Assembly: GCF_000092905.1 (NCBI RefSeq)
Contig: NC_014098.1
Coordinates: 2,852,001-2,916,000 of the forward strand
Direction of reading: 5' to 3'
DNA from: Kyrpidia tusciae DSM 2912
Lineage (GTDB): Bacteria > Bacillota > Bacilli > Kyrpidiales > Kyrpidiaceae
DNA length: 64,000 nt
Below are positions 50,398 to 59,300 of this stretch, in pieces; position 1 is the stretch's first letter; each line of letters begins with the position of its first letter. Position numbers and translations under genes: made by a program. The notes beneath the pieces were generated by a model. It had not been told where the DNA came from. It ran no database searches and worked only from the letters and a program-made list of their open reading frames with translations.

Positions 50398-50798
50398 CTC
50401 AACTCCACCCCCACCCCGTCGGCCCCCTGAAACGTCAACAGCGGGAGAAGGCCCATCACCAGGACCGAGTTCACCACTTGCTCCTTGGCCCGAACATCGG
50501 CGGTATCCGGAAAATCGTACGGCGGGCGCTGGGTGAAGATCGTCTCCCAGTCGACCAAAAACGGGTACTCCCCGCCGGCGATGAGATTTTCAAAATGGAA
50601 GTCATTGCCGTTGATGCAATAGGCCACGGCGAGCAGCGCCCCGGTCCGCCGGTAAAACCGCCGCACCGCTTCCTCGTCCGGGCAGGGTCTCGCTTCCACA
50701 AACGCCTCCCAGCCGTACCCGTCGCCCTCGAGAATCGCCACTGTGCCCAACTCCGGCCGGAACCCCTTCTCACCCAGCCAGCGGAGCAAACGCTGCAC
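50398..50798 (-). pseudogene. Internal fragment of a second lanM gene
   Basis: VQRLLRWLGEKGFRPELGTV through LLPLLTFQGADGVGVEL corresponds to about residues 340-475 of the intact LanM (56356-59706). The first ~210 bp (50590-50798) match the intact gene with a single visible mismatch, while the rest differs more. The fragment is bounded by a group II intron end at 50799 and the IS605-like element at 50397. It contains the dehydratase motif GNDFHFENLI but is not functional. Confidence 0.93.
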
Positions 50799-52683
50799 AT
50801 CGAGTAGGAGGGGGCGGCTAGCCCCCGTCCTCTCACACCACCGGACATGCGGGTCCGCATCCGGCGGTTCATCAAGCCTGACGGAGCCTTCGGTAACGTT
50901 CGGTTAAACTGATTAAGCCTTGGGCCTGCCAGTAGGTGTTGCCCAGGGCTCTGTTCATCGGCCCGTGGGCCATTCGCCACGGCCCTTTGCGGGCGTTGGC
51001 GAACTCGCGCACCACCCATTCCGGCAGCCCCAGCGCGCGCAGTTCACGGTATCGCGTCCGCACCCGTTTCCACTGTTTCCAGAGACACATCCGCAGCCTC
51101 CGCCGTATCCATCCTTCGATCGCTTCAAAGGTGCTCGGCGTGTCCGCCAGGGCGAAGTATCCGATCCATCCGCCCAGGTACGTGTTCAGGCGCCGGATCC
51201 GTTCCTCCATGGCGATCGGTTGGTTCCTCGCCGTGAGTCCTCGTATCCTTGCCTTGACCCTGTCAATCGACTGCCGCGCCAGGCGGATTCGGATTTCCCC
51301 GGCTTTGGGTTTATACATGCTGAACCCCAGAAACTTGAGTTTCCACGGTCGGTCCACCGTGCTCTTCTGCTCGCCCGGCTTGAGTTTTAACTTCTCCTGC
51401 AGGAATTTCCGGACACTGGCCAGGACTCTCTCCCCCGCCCGTTTGCTTCGAATGTAGATGTTGGCATCATCCGCATACCGGACGAACTTGTGGCCCCTCT
51501 TTTCCAGTTCCTTTCCAGGTCATCCAGAAGGATATTCGCCAACAGTGGACTCGGTGGCCCGCCCTGTGGCGTCCCTTCCTCCCTTTCCATGACCACCCCG
51601 TTCACCATGATCCCTGCCTGGAGGTACCGGCGAATCACCTTGAGCACTCGTTTGTCCGTGACCTTCCGGGCTACCCGGGCCATCAGGATGTCATGATTCA
51701 CCCGGTCAAAGAACTTATCCAGGTCCATGTCCACAGCCCATTCGCATCCTTCTTCCACATACTGCCTCGCCTTCTTGACCGCATCGTGGGCCCTTCTTCC
51801 GGGGCGAAACCCGTAGCTGGCCTCCGAAAATTGCGGGTCAAAGATCGGCGTCAGCACCTGCAGGAGCGCCTGCTGGATCAGGCGGTCCATCACGGTGGGG
51901 ATCCCCAACATCCGCTTGCCTCCCCCGGGTTTCGGGATTTCGACCCGGCGCACGGGCTGCGGTCGGTAGGTCCCCGTGAGCAACTCTTCCCGTATGCGCG
52001 GCCATTCGGCTCGGATCTGTTCCCGGAGGTTTTCCGTGGAAATGCCGTCCACGCCGGGCGCGCCCTTGTTCTGCTCCACCCGCTTCAGGGCGGCCAGCAT
52101 GTTATTCCTGGCCACCACCTTTTCCATCAGGCCGTCACCTTGGTCTCCGCGGGGTGAGGCTCCGCTTTGTGCCGGAGAAGGGCTCGGATCTCCCACAGTC
52201 CCCCGCAGCTTCACCACTTCCTCCCGTGGGCAGTCCCTGTTCAGGGTTTTCGGCTGTCTTCGTCCTTTTCGCGAACGCACCGGTCTCACCTCTGACTTGA
52301 TGTTGGCCTTCCCCTGAGTTCATGACCTCCTGGGTACTATGCCCTCTGCTGACTCCTGCCGGTTCAGCCGGACCTCTCGATTCGGGTTGCCAGTTTCTCT
52401 GGCGTGTCCGACAGGCCTCCCCGGGTAAGAACGTTGACCTTCCCCCCGCGCCCGCCTCATATACTCCACCGCCCCTTGGCAGCCTTGGATTTCGCCGTGT
52501 TACGCCAGCTCATCCGAACGGCGCAGCCTCGTATGAGGTTCTTGTTCATCGGACCGTGGGTTTGCCTCCGGTTTCCTTCGGATTCCGCCTCGCAGCGGAC
52601 ACCCTTGCCTTTGGCTAGCAGACTCGTGCTGCCTCGCCTGCAGTGGACTTTCACCACCCAGTCAACGCCCATGCCGGGCGCAC
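50799..52683 (-). mobile_element. Group IIC intron
   Basis: 1885 nt on the minus strand. It begins GTGCGCCC (52676-52683) in agreement with the GTGYG 5' end and ends in ...CTCGAT, AY as expected, at 50799. The 3' part contains a domain V-like hairpin (about 50800-50860). It encodes a reverse transcriptase/maturase. The 5' end lies a few bases after the T-run of an intrinsic terminator (52687-52716), the insertion preference described for class C introns. Confidence 0.88.
50872..52127 (-). pseudogene. ltrA: Group II intron reverse transcriptase/maturase, frameshifted
   Basis: The first part (52127 to about 51510) has RT domains: NKGAPGVDGISTENLREQIR, EIPKPGGGKRMLGIPTVMDR, and GTPQGGPPSPLLANILLDDL. 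A one-base deletion near 51510-51514 (GGAA for GGGAA) shifts the frame just before the catalytic YADD, which appears in the other frame. The rest (to 50872) contains the maturase X domain (FLGFSMYKPKAGEIRIRLAR, ALGNTYWQAQGLISLTERY). The intron probably cannot mobilise itself unless the deletion is a sequence error. Confidence 0.87.
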
Positions 52684-52686
52684 GCG

Positions 52687-52716
52687 AAAAGGGCCGCGGA
52701 CTCTCCGCCGCGACCC
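52687..52716 (-). terminator. Terminator of the precursor array; intron target
   Basis: GGGTCGCGG/CCGCGGCCC stem (one G-U pair), loop CGGAGAGT, then TTTT. It ends the lanA-graspetide array. The group IIC intron is inserted directly after TTTTCGC. Confidence 0.87.
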
Positions 52717-52749
52717 TGCCTTTTGAAGTGCGAGTGTCGAATCATGAGC

Positions 52750-53040
52750 TCAGCCCAAGGGAGTATAGCCGCCTTCTTCACCCAGAGCCAAGGTGCTGTA
52801 GATCGGGGGACCGGGTGGGTGGCCACCCTCTTCACCCACCATGAAGGTAGTGGCGATCGGCGGGGGGTTATGACCACCTTCCTCCCCCACCATATCCGTG
52901 CTGATGGGAGGGAAAGGCGGGTTGCCTTCCTCGCCCAGCGCCATGGTCGTCACCATGGACGGATCCCCGGGGGTCATGAACAAAGGTGAAGTGGATCACC
53001 GCTGCTCCAACTGCTCAATAAACAGCCGTTTCTTGCCCAT
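52750..53040 (-). pseudogene. Graspetide-like precursor, copy 2, with in-frame TGA
   Basis: ATG 53040 follows AAAGGGGTG and begins MGKKRLFIEQLEQR, the same leader as copy 1. A TGA replaces the Gln that follows in copy 1, then the frame continues [14 protein letters not shown] and four core units: [40 protein letters not shown]. The unit spacing (S/T)(S/T)xxxxEE is kept in all four and there is no Cys. One base change restores an arginine codon (CGA). It is therefore a recent nonsense mutation in an otherwise conserved precursor, or an internal start (ATG near 52983) is used without a leader. Confidence 0.8.
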
Positions 53041-53119
53041 TCGCTTCACCCCTTTCAGGGCAAACTGAACATTGTAGAATTCGACCAAAACGTTCCCCTT
53101 TTGAGGGCCAAACCCACCC

Positions 53120-53338
53120 TTAGCAGAAGAGAATCGAGTAGCGATGGCCGAAATAAATCCAAATCGGAATGGTGATTGTCCCAGGTGTCATCGATTCGGC
53201 GTTAACATCTCCCGCTCCCTGCACGAATGCCAGATCTCCGTCGGTCAGTTCCATGAGGCTCGTCCCAGACGGATGGGCGGCAGCATCTGCTGTTCGCCGC
53301 TCCGGGTTCTTCCACGCGCGAATGATCTCCTCCCGCAT
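53120..53338 (-). CDS. Class II lanthipeptide precursor LanA3
   Basis: A 72-residue peptide. The leader REEIIRAWKNPERRTADAAA...ELTDGDLAFVQ resembles mersacidin/lichenicidin-type leaders; GAGDVNAES precedes the core MTPGTITIPIWIYFGHRYSI ending LFC. C39 peptidases cut after GA/GG, leaving DVNAES for an S8 protease to trim. The core has several Thr/Ser and a single C-terminal Cys. ATG 53338 (after GAGGGACACG) is chosen by analogy with LanA1; an ATG four codons earlier is possible. Substrate of the nearby LanM by context. Confidence 0.85.
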   Translation of the reverse strand: MREEIIRAWKNPERRTADAAAHPSGTSLMELTDGDLAFVQGAGDVNAESMTPGTITIPIWIYFGHRYSILFC

Positions 53339-53408
53339 CGTGTCCCTCATCCTCTCCCGATGAACGAGTTTTAAACGAACTCACCGACCAGTCATGCGGG
53401 TCGCCCCG

Positions 53409-53681
53409 TCAACACCGTTTAATCGTTAGAACAATCGTAACCCCGGCCACAATCCCGGCCCCCACGCCGGCACAGGCCGCAGAGCTCGCTGTCACGGTGG
53501 CGGCGGTGTAGCAAATCGGGGTGGTCTCCGCCTGCACATCACCGCCGCCGTACACCGCCAGCAGCTCTTCTTCGCTCAAACCCGCCAGGGCGTCACCCGC
53601 GGGATGAGCCACGGCCGCGGGCAGCGTATTGCGGAGAGCGGGATTTTTCCAACCCAGGATGATCGCTTCGTTCTGCACCAT
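53409..53681 (-). CDS. Class II lanthipeptide precursor LanA2
   Basis: A 90-residue peptide. Leader NEAIILGWKNPALRNTLPAA...LSEEELLAVYGGGDVQAE, then core TTPICYTAATVTASSAACAG continuing VGAGIVAGVTIVLTIKRC. Three Cys and many Ser/Thr make two or three (methyl)lanthionine rings possible, with a hydrophobic Gly/Val stretch. ATG 53681 follows GGAGGTGATC. Part of the LanA1-LanA2-LanA3 array. Confidence 0.9.
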   Translation of the reverse strand: MVQNEAIILGWKNPALRNTLPAAVAHPAGDALAGLSEEELLAVYGGGDVQAETTPICYTAATVTASSAACAGVGAGIVAGVTIVLTIKRC

Positions 53682-53705
53682 GATCACCTCCGAAAATTTT
53701 GACCA

Positions 53706-53936
53706 TTAGCACTTCGCCACAGAGACCAGGACACCAATACCGGCCCCGACCAGAAAGCCGACGCCAAAAGCGCACAGCGGTGTGCTTTCGGCCTGTACAT
53801 CTCCCCGGCCAATCACCTCTTGAAGGGCGATCTCATCCAATTCCGACATCGCCGCACCGGACGGGTGAGCCGCCAACGCCACGGCCGCCCTTTGCTCCGG
53901 GCTTTTCCACGCGCGAATGATCTCCTCCCGAGTCAT
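53706..53936 (-). CDS. Class II lanthipeptide precursor LanA1
   Basis: A 76-residue peptide. Leader TREEIIRAWKSPEQRAAVAL...ELDEIALQEVIGRGDVQAES, then core TPLCAFGVGFLVGAGIGVLV ending SVAKC. Two Cys, one Thr and one Ser allow at most two rings; the core is strongly hydrophobic. ATG 53936 follows AAAGGAGGGGGAGT; the frame is open upstream but lacks a site. It heads the three-peptide array. Confidence 0.9.
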   Translation of the reverse strand: MTREEIIRAWKSPEQRAAVALAAHPSGAAMSELDEIALQEVIGRGDVQAESTPLCAFGVGFLVGAGIGVLVSVAKC

Positions 53937-54065
53937 ACTCCCCCTCCTTTCCGCTTGAAGCGATGGGTCATGGACATGCCGCGGGGGGCTTGTCCATTCA
54001 TGTGTATCGTAGCGGTCCAGAACCCCCAGCGGTACTTCGCAAAATGGCACATTTCTCTCTAGCGT

Positions 54066-54833
54066 TCAGGAAAGAGGCGCGAAACGCCGCCCATCCCATC
54101 CCCGACGGCTCCATGCCGTTCTCACCGCGGGCAATTCCCCATCTCTTCCGGGGTCAGGTCCATCCGCTCTACCTCCCTTCCCAGAGCGTGGCGGGGAACC
54201 TTCACCCCGCCCAAAATCGATTCTATAAATGAACAAATCCACCGGGTACTTCATGAATTTACGGTTTTTTCTCAGCTTTGCTATGATGGGCAATACGTTG
54301 AAGACAAAATGGCACCACACGACAACGGCGAGATTTCCGGTCCACCAGTAAGTCCAGCCAAAAACGAGGCTAATGCCCACGATCGCCACCCGGGCGAGAA
54401 GCGAGCGGTATGTACGAAAGTGCAGCGCCCCAAACACGACCGCGGTCACCAGGATGCCCAGCCAAGCGGATCCTAGGAAATCCATCGCAATTCTCTGCAT
54501 TCCCGCCCGAAACAGCAGCTCTTCGGCCACTGCCGTCAGCCCCATGACCATGAGCACCTGCTAAAAGGGAAGCTTCAGAAACCGGTCTTTCTGTGCCAAG
54601 TTCACGACCCAACGATGGGGGAACATTCGGATCAGGACAACCTTTGCGCCAATCATCACGAGGGCCAACAGGGTGCCAAGGCCGAATATTTGAAGAGGGT
54701 CCCGAAATCCCAAGGTGGCCGGCCAGGACAGACCGTGATGGACATCGATGAGCCACATGATCAACAAACCCCACAGAAGCTCGCCGCCCTTGAGCATGTA
54801 GAATGAATATAACCCGTTCGTTTTCCACCGCAC
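54066..54833 (-). pseudogene. CPBP-family membrane protease, nonsense-disrupted
   Basis: Two frames in phase, 54833-54561 and 54557-54066, are separated by TAG at 54561-54563 (LKLPF*QVLMVMGL). Together they form a CPBP (Abi/CAAX-like) intramembrane metalloprotease with the EExxxR motif AEELLFRAGMQRI, GALHF and WCHFVFN. The C-terminal tail is anomalous. A single base change restores the gene. It lies between the lanA array and two intact CPBP genes. Confidence 0.85.
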
Positions 54834-54877
54834 CGGTCCTTCCCCTCCCCCTTCCCAGATCCAGGCACCACTGTCAC

Positions 54878-55489
54878 TCAGGGCTCACCGGGGGAACGCC
54901 GGGGCAGAAACATGCCCTTTTTCCCAAACAAGGTCATGACAAAATTCACGAGAAAGTGACACCAGGCTGACGTCCAAATGCTGCCCGTCACCCAGTAGCC
55001 CCAGCCCATCACCGCCCCCATGACAAACACGGAGACCATGAGAACCGGCTTTTTCCAATAGGGGTGAAACAAAGCGAAGATCGCGCTGGCTGTGAGGATG
55101 CCCAGGACCGCGTCTCCCAGTCCATTGACCAAAAGCCGCTGAAATCCGGCCCGGAAAAACAACTCTTCCCCGACTCCAATGATCAACATCAACAAAAAAA
55201 TGTTGACGTAGCCAAGCTGCGAAAACGACGCGTTCCTGCCGTCGTCCGCCCACCACCGTTCGGGCAGAAACGTGGCGATGGCCATTTCAAAGCCGATAAG
55301 GACAACGGCCAGCAACGTCCCGAGTCCGAAAACCTGCCATGGCGATACCAACCCCAAAAGCTCGCTCCACGGCACCCCCCGCCGATGGTGCGTCAACCAC
55401 AACATGAACAGCCCCGCAGCGCCGAACCCGAAACCCGTGGCGTAATACGCCCCGACGGGCAGCGCACCGCTCTTTTGATTCACATCCAT
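54878..55489 (-). CDS. CPBP-family intramembrane metalloprotease
   Basis: A 203-residue polytopic protein with the catalytic motifs GEELFFRAGFQRL, FALFHPYW and WCHFLVN. In bacteriocin clusters such proteins often act as immunity or as leader-processing factors. It lies in the leftward operon between the pseudogene copy and the third CPBP gene. Which role applies here is not visible. Confidence 0.88.
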   Translation of the reverse strand: MDVNQKSGALPVGAYYATGFGFGAAGLFMLWLTHHRRGVPWSELLGLVSPWQVFGLGTLLAVVLIGFEMAIATFLPERWWADDGRNASFSQLGYVNIFLLMLIIGVGEELFFRAGFQRLLVNGLGDAVLGILTASAIFALFHPYWKKPVLMVSVFVMGAVMGWGYWVTGSIWTSAWCHFLVNFVMTLFGKKGMFLPRRSPGEP

Positions 55490-55594
55490 TCCCCTTTACT
55501 ATCAAAATTGCTTGGGCCCACCGGGGCTCCCCCAAAACAGGCGGGACGCCCGGCGTCTTGTCCAACCTGGCTCGGCCGGCACCTCAACGAAACC

Positions 55595-56359
55595 TTAACG
55601 AATAAGAGCCAGGCCCATCACCAGGGCCAGTACCAGGCCGATCACAAAACCGGCCAGGATTCGAAAGCCCTGGCTCCTTCGTTCGCGACCTCCCGCAGCA
55701 AGAACTTCGCTCTCTTCCTCGCCCGGTTCCGGGGCCGCCTGCCCGGGTGCATCCTCGCCCCACCCCGGCCAGGAACCTGCTTGGGCGGCCCGTCTCGATA
55801 GGAGAATCAATCCCATGTTAAAAAGAAAATGGGCCCAGGCGCTTGCCCAAATCGTTCCCGTGATACAGAACAACCATCCCCAAAAAGCGCCGCTCACAAT
55901 GCCCGTACCCAGAAGAAAGGGCTGCTGTATGAAACGGGAATGAACCAGTGCAAAAAACAGGGCAGACGTACCGATCGCGACGGCCGGCGATGACCACAGT
56001 TCAAAAGCCAGGGATTGGACCACTCCCCGGAAAAAGATTTCTTCCCCCACCGCGGTAACAGCCATGAATACAACTTCCTGGGCCGTACTGAGGCTGCTGT
56101 GGAACGCGAGAAACCTTTTATTTTCATCCCCCCATGTCCAGTTCCTGACCTTTTCGGGCACGGCGTAGATGATGGCGGTCACCAAGAGGAAGTCGATGAC
56201 AGCCACCGCCGTACCCCATCCGAAAACGGCTAGGGGACTGGCAACCATGAGAACGGTCGCCCAGGGAATGCGCAACACCCCTATCAGCACGCAACCGGAC
56301 ACGCCCACCATGACCTGGCCGAACAACTCCAAAGCAAACCGCTTGCCCCTTCGGCTCAT
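55595..56359 (-). CDS. CPBP-family intramembrane metalloprotease
   Basis: A 254-residue polytopic protein with GEEIFFRGVVQSL, FALVHSRF and WAHFLFN, the CPBP catalytic set, plus an extra acidic linker (APEPGEEESEVLAAGG) and one more C-terminal helix. It overlaps the lanM stop by 4 nt (ATG in TGA context), so it is translated with lanM. A role in self-protection is inferred from position. Confidence 0.88.
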   Translation of the reverse strand: MSRRGKRFALELFGQVMVGVSGCVLIGVLRIPWATVLMVASPLAVFGWGTAVAVIDFLLVTAIIYAVPEKVRNWTWGDENKRFLAFHSSLSTAQEVVFMAVTAVGEEIFFRGVVQSLAFELWSSPAVAIGTSALFFALVHSRFIQQPFLLGTGIVSGAFWGWLFCITGTIWASAWAHFLFNMGLILLSRRAAQAGSWPGWGEDAPGQAAPEPGEEESEVLAAGGRERRSQGFRILAGFVIGLVLALVMGLALIR

Positions 56360-59300
56360 CCTTCATCCCCTTCCGCCCCGCACCCTCCAGAGCGCGGGGA
56401 AGCCCCTTCCAACAGCAGCACCGAAGGCACCCGGGCGGGAACTGCCAGGCGCATCAACTGATACCCAATGCCCGCCGACCCCAGCCAGAGCCCCACCGTC
56501 TCGAGCCCCATGGGCACCCCGTGCCTGTAGCGTCCGGCGTCCCGCATCTGCTTCACCGCCTCGGCACCGATCCACCGGGCCTTCTCCACCAGGGCGCAGT
56601 TCCCCAATCGCCGCCCCGCCCAGAGCAGGAGTTCCGCGTTGCCAAGGTCCCCGTGACACAGGCAGTGGCTGCGGCCCAAGCCCTGGGCGCTGGTGGTGCG
56701 GAGCGCCGCGTGGAGCTCGTCGACCATCCCCCGCCGCTGCTCGGCAGACACCCACCCCAAAGAGGCCGCCCGGCTCAACCCGATGCCCGGGGCTCCGTGG
56801 CACCAGCTCACCGAACGCAAAGCCGCATCCCCTTCATGGCGCAGGTCCAGCCAGTTCCCAGCCTCGGGGCGGTACAAAGACCGCTCATACGCCAGCCCTT
56901 CTTCCGCCGCCCGGCGGTAAGTTTCATCCCCGGTGGCGGCGGCCAGCCGCAACAGTGCCCAGACAACCCCCGCCGTGCCGTGGGCCATCCCGGCCAGACC
57001 CTTCCCTTCATGACCCTCTCCCACCCAGGCAGTGCCGGAGTCGAACTGCTGGCGGTTCCGACACAGATGGTCCCCATATCGCACCGCCACCTCCAACGCC
57101 TCCTGAAGCCCCAACTGCTCGTGGACGTTCAAAAGTACGTGGATGACCCCGGCCCCGCCGGACAGCAGATCGTAAGACCGGTCAGCTTCCACCGCCTGCC
57201 CGAGCTGCCCCACCATCCGCCGGACATCCTCTTCCCAACCCGGAAACTGGAGCAAAGGCCCTAAATGAGACACGGCGTACAACACGGAGCCCAGGCCGAA
57301 CAGCGCCGACGGGAAGCGGGTTAAAAATGGCGTTTTTCCCCGGGCCGTTTCCAAGGCGGCCCGGGCCGCGGCCCGGAACGTCTCGTCCCCGGTCACCGCC
57401 GACAAATATCCCAGAAAGAAAGCTACCCCCGCCACACCGTTGTACAGGCCCGCATCGAGGGCCGACACGTTCCACTGGCCCCGGTGATTGACGCCCAGGC
57501 CGATCCAGGTGCAATCTCTGCGTCGCGGCCCCCAAATCGCCGTGTCCACCAGCTCCCAGCCCATTCTTTCTGCTTCGCCCAAGAGCTCCCCGATCCCGAA
57601 GGCCGGCGGGGGAGTCGGGTCCGGAATTCCCCTCCCGATGGCCGGTTCCTCGCGATCGCTGCCAGCCGCCACCAAAGAGGCCCGGATCCATCCCGCCTGG
57701 CGGCGGACATCTGCGGGGTCCAGGTTTTCCAACCTCTCCACCACGGCGTCCATCCCCGTTTTCGGAAACACACCGGCCAGCCGGCGGCCCCGGCTGTCCC
57801 AGACATCCCGGGACTCCGGGACCGTCTCAAAATACGGCACATCCCCTTCCATCATATCGTCCCGCTCGGCCGGAATGAACCGCAGATCGATGGGAGCGGC
57901 CCAGATGCGGTCCAGCAGCCGTTCCCGATCCAGGGCGTCCCTCAGATAATCGGGGTGATAGGACTCGATCAGCAGATTTGCGTACTGGTGGGTCGCCCGG
58001 ACCAACACCCGGATGGGCACCCGGGCGAAGGACCGCAGTGCGCCCCCGTGTCCGAGCAACTCCTGGCGATGGCGGGCAAAAAGGTCACACACCTCTACAA
58101 ACCCGGCCACGATGTCGTCCACGTAATCCCCGGGCTCCACCACCACCCGCTGCCCGTCCCGTTCCATCCAGGGACGATTGACCGCCGGATCGATGGTCTT
58201 GGGCTTGCGCACAAAGCGCATTTCGTCCGTCCCTTCCTTTTCCACCTGCAACACCGGGTGGGGCAGCCACTGTTCTTTGCCCCCCAGGCCGCTCAGCTCC
58301 ACCCCGACCCCGTCGGCCCCCTGAAAGGTGAGCAAAGGCAAGAGGCCTGTCACCAACACCGATTGCGCCACCTGATCCTTAGCCCGGACGTCGGCGCTAT
58401 CGGGAAAAGCATACGGGGGGCGCTGGGTAAAGATCGTCTCCCAGTCCACCAGAATGGGAGACTCCCCGGCCGCGATCAGATTTTCAAAATGAAAGTCATT
58501 GCCGTTGATGCAATAGGCCACGGCGAGCAGCGCCCCGGTCCGCCGGTAAAACCGCCGCACCGCTTCCTCGTCCGGGCAGGGTCTCGCTTCCACAAACGCC
58601 TCCCAGCCGTACCCGTCGCCCTCGAGAATCGCCACTGTGCCCAACTCCGGCCGGAACCCCTTCTCACCCAGCCAGCGGAGCAAACGCTGCACCCGAACCG
58701 CCCCGGCCAGGGGTCTGGGCTTGTACACGACTTGGGCGCCCGAACCGAACCGGAGACGGGTGACGGTCCGGCCCTGACGGTGGGCATCGCCGACGCCCGA
58801 ATGAAGTTCGACCAGGGGCGAGCCGTCCAGCCCGAGCTCACGCACCAGTCGCTCGACATCCCGCAAATACCGGTCGAGCAGCTCGGTCACATGGTTGACA
58901 TAAAATTTTGTCCGCAACGTGAGCAGCCGGGCGAGAACGGCGTACTCGTCGTAGAACGCCGAGAGGAATTCCGGCCGCCCGAGGAGCCGCACGAAGGATT
59001 GAAAGCGTTCCTCGGGGGTCTCTCCCTCGAGCTGCTCCCGCAGCCGGCACACGTTTAACTCCAGCACGAGGGTCCGGGCGGCCACCTGGACCAACTCCAT
59101 CCCCAGGGTCTGAATCGCCGAACCGATCACCGGTTCCCATTGAATGCGCTCATCGTCCGGGGTCGGCAAAAAATGCCTTTCCCATGCGCGGAGAGCCCAG
59201 AGGAGAAACGGGCGAACGGCCTGGTCCAATCCCAGGCAACGGACCGCCTTCCCGTCATCTTCTTGGGCGAGTTCCATCGCCTCCCGAAACACACCGACCC

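Noticed and set aside
52990..53012. TGA in graspetide copy 2 as selenocysteine
   Set aside because: No selenocysteine insertion hairpin is evident downstream and copy 1 has Gln at this site.
57484..59058. 524-codon plus-strand frame opposite lanM
   Set aside because: Antisense shadow; no ribosome site and no recognisable protein.
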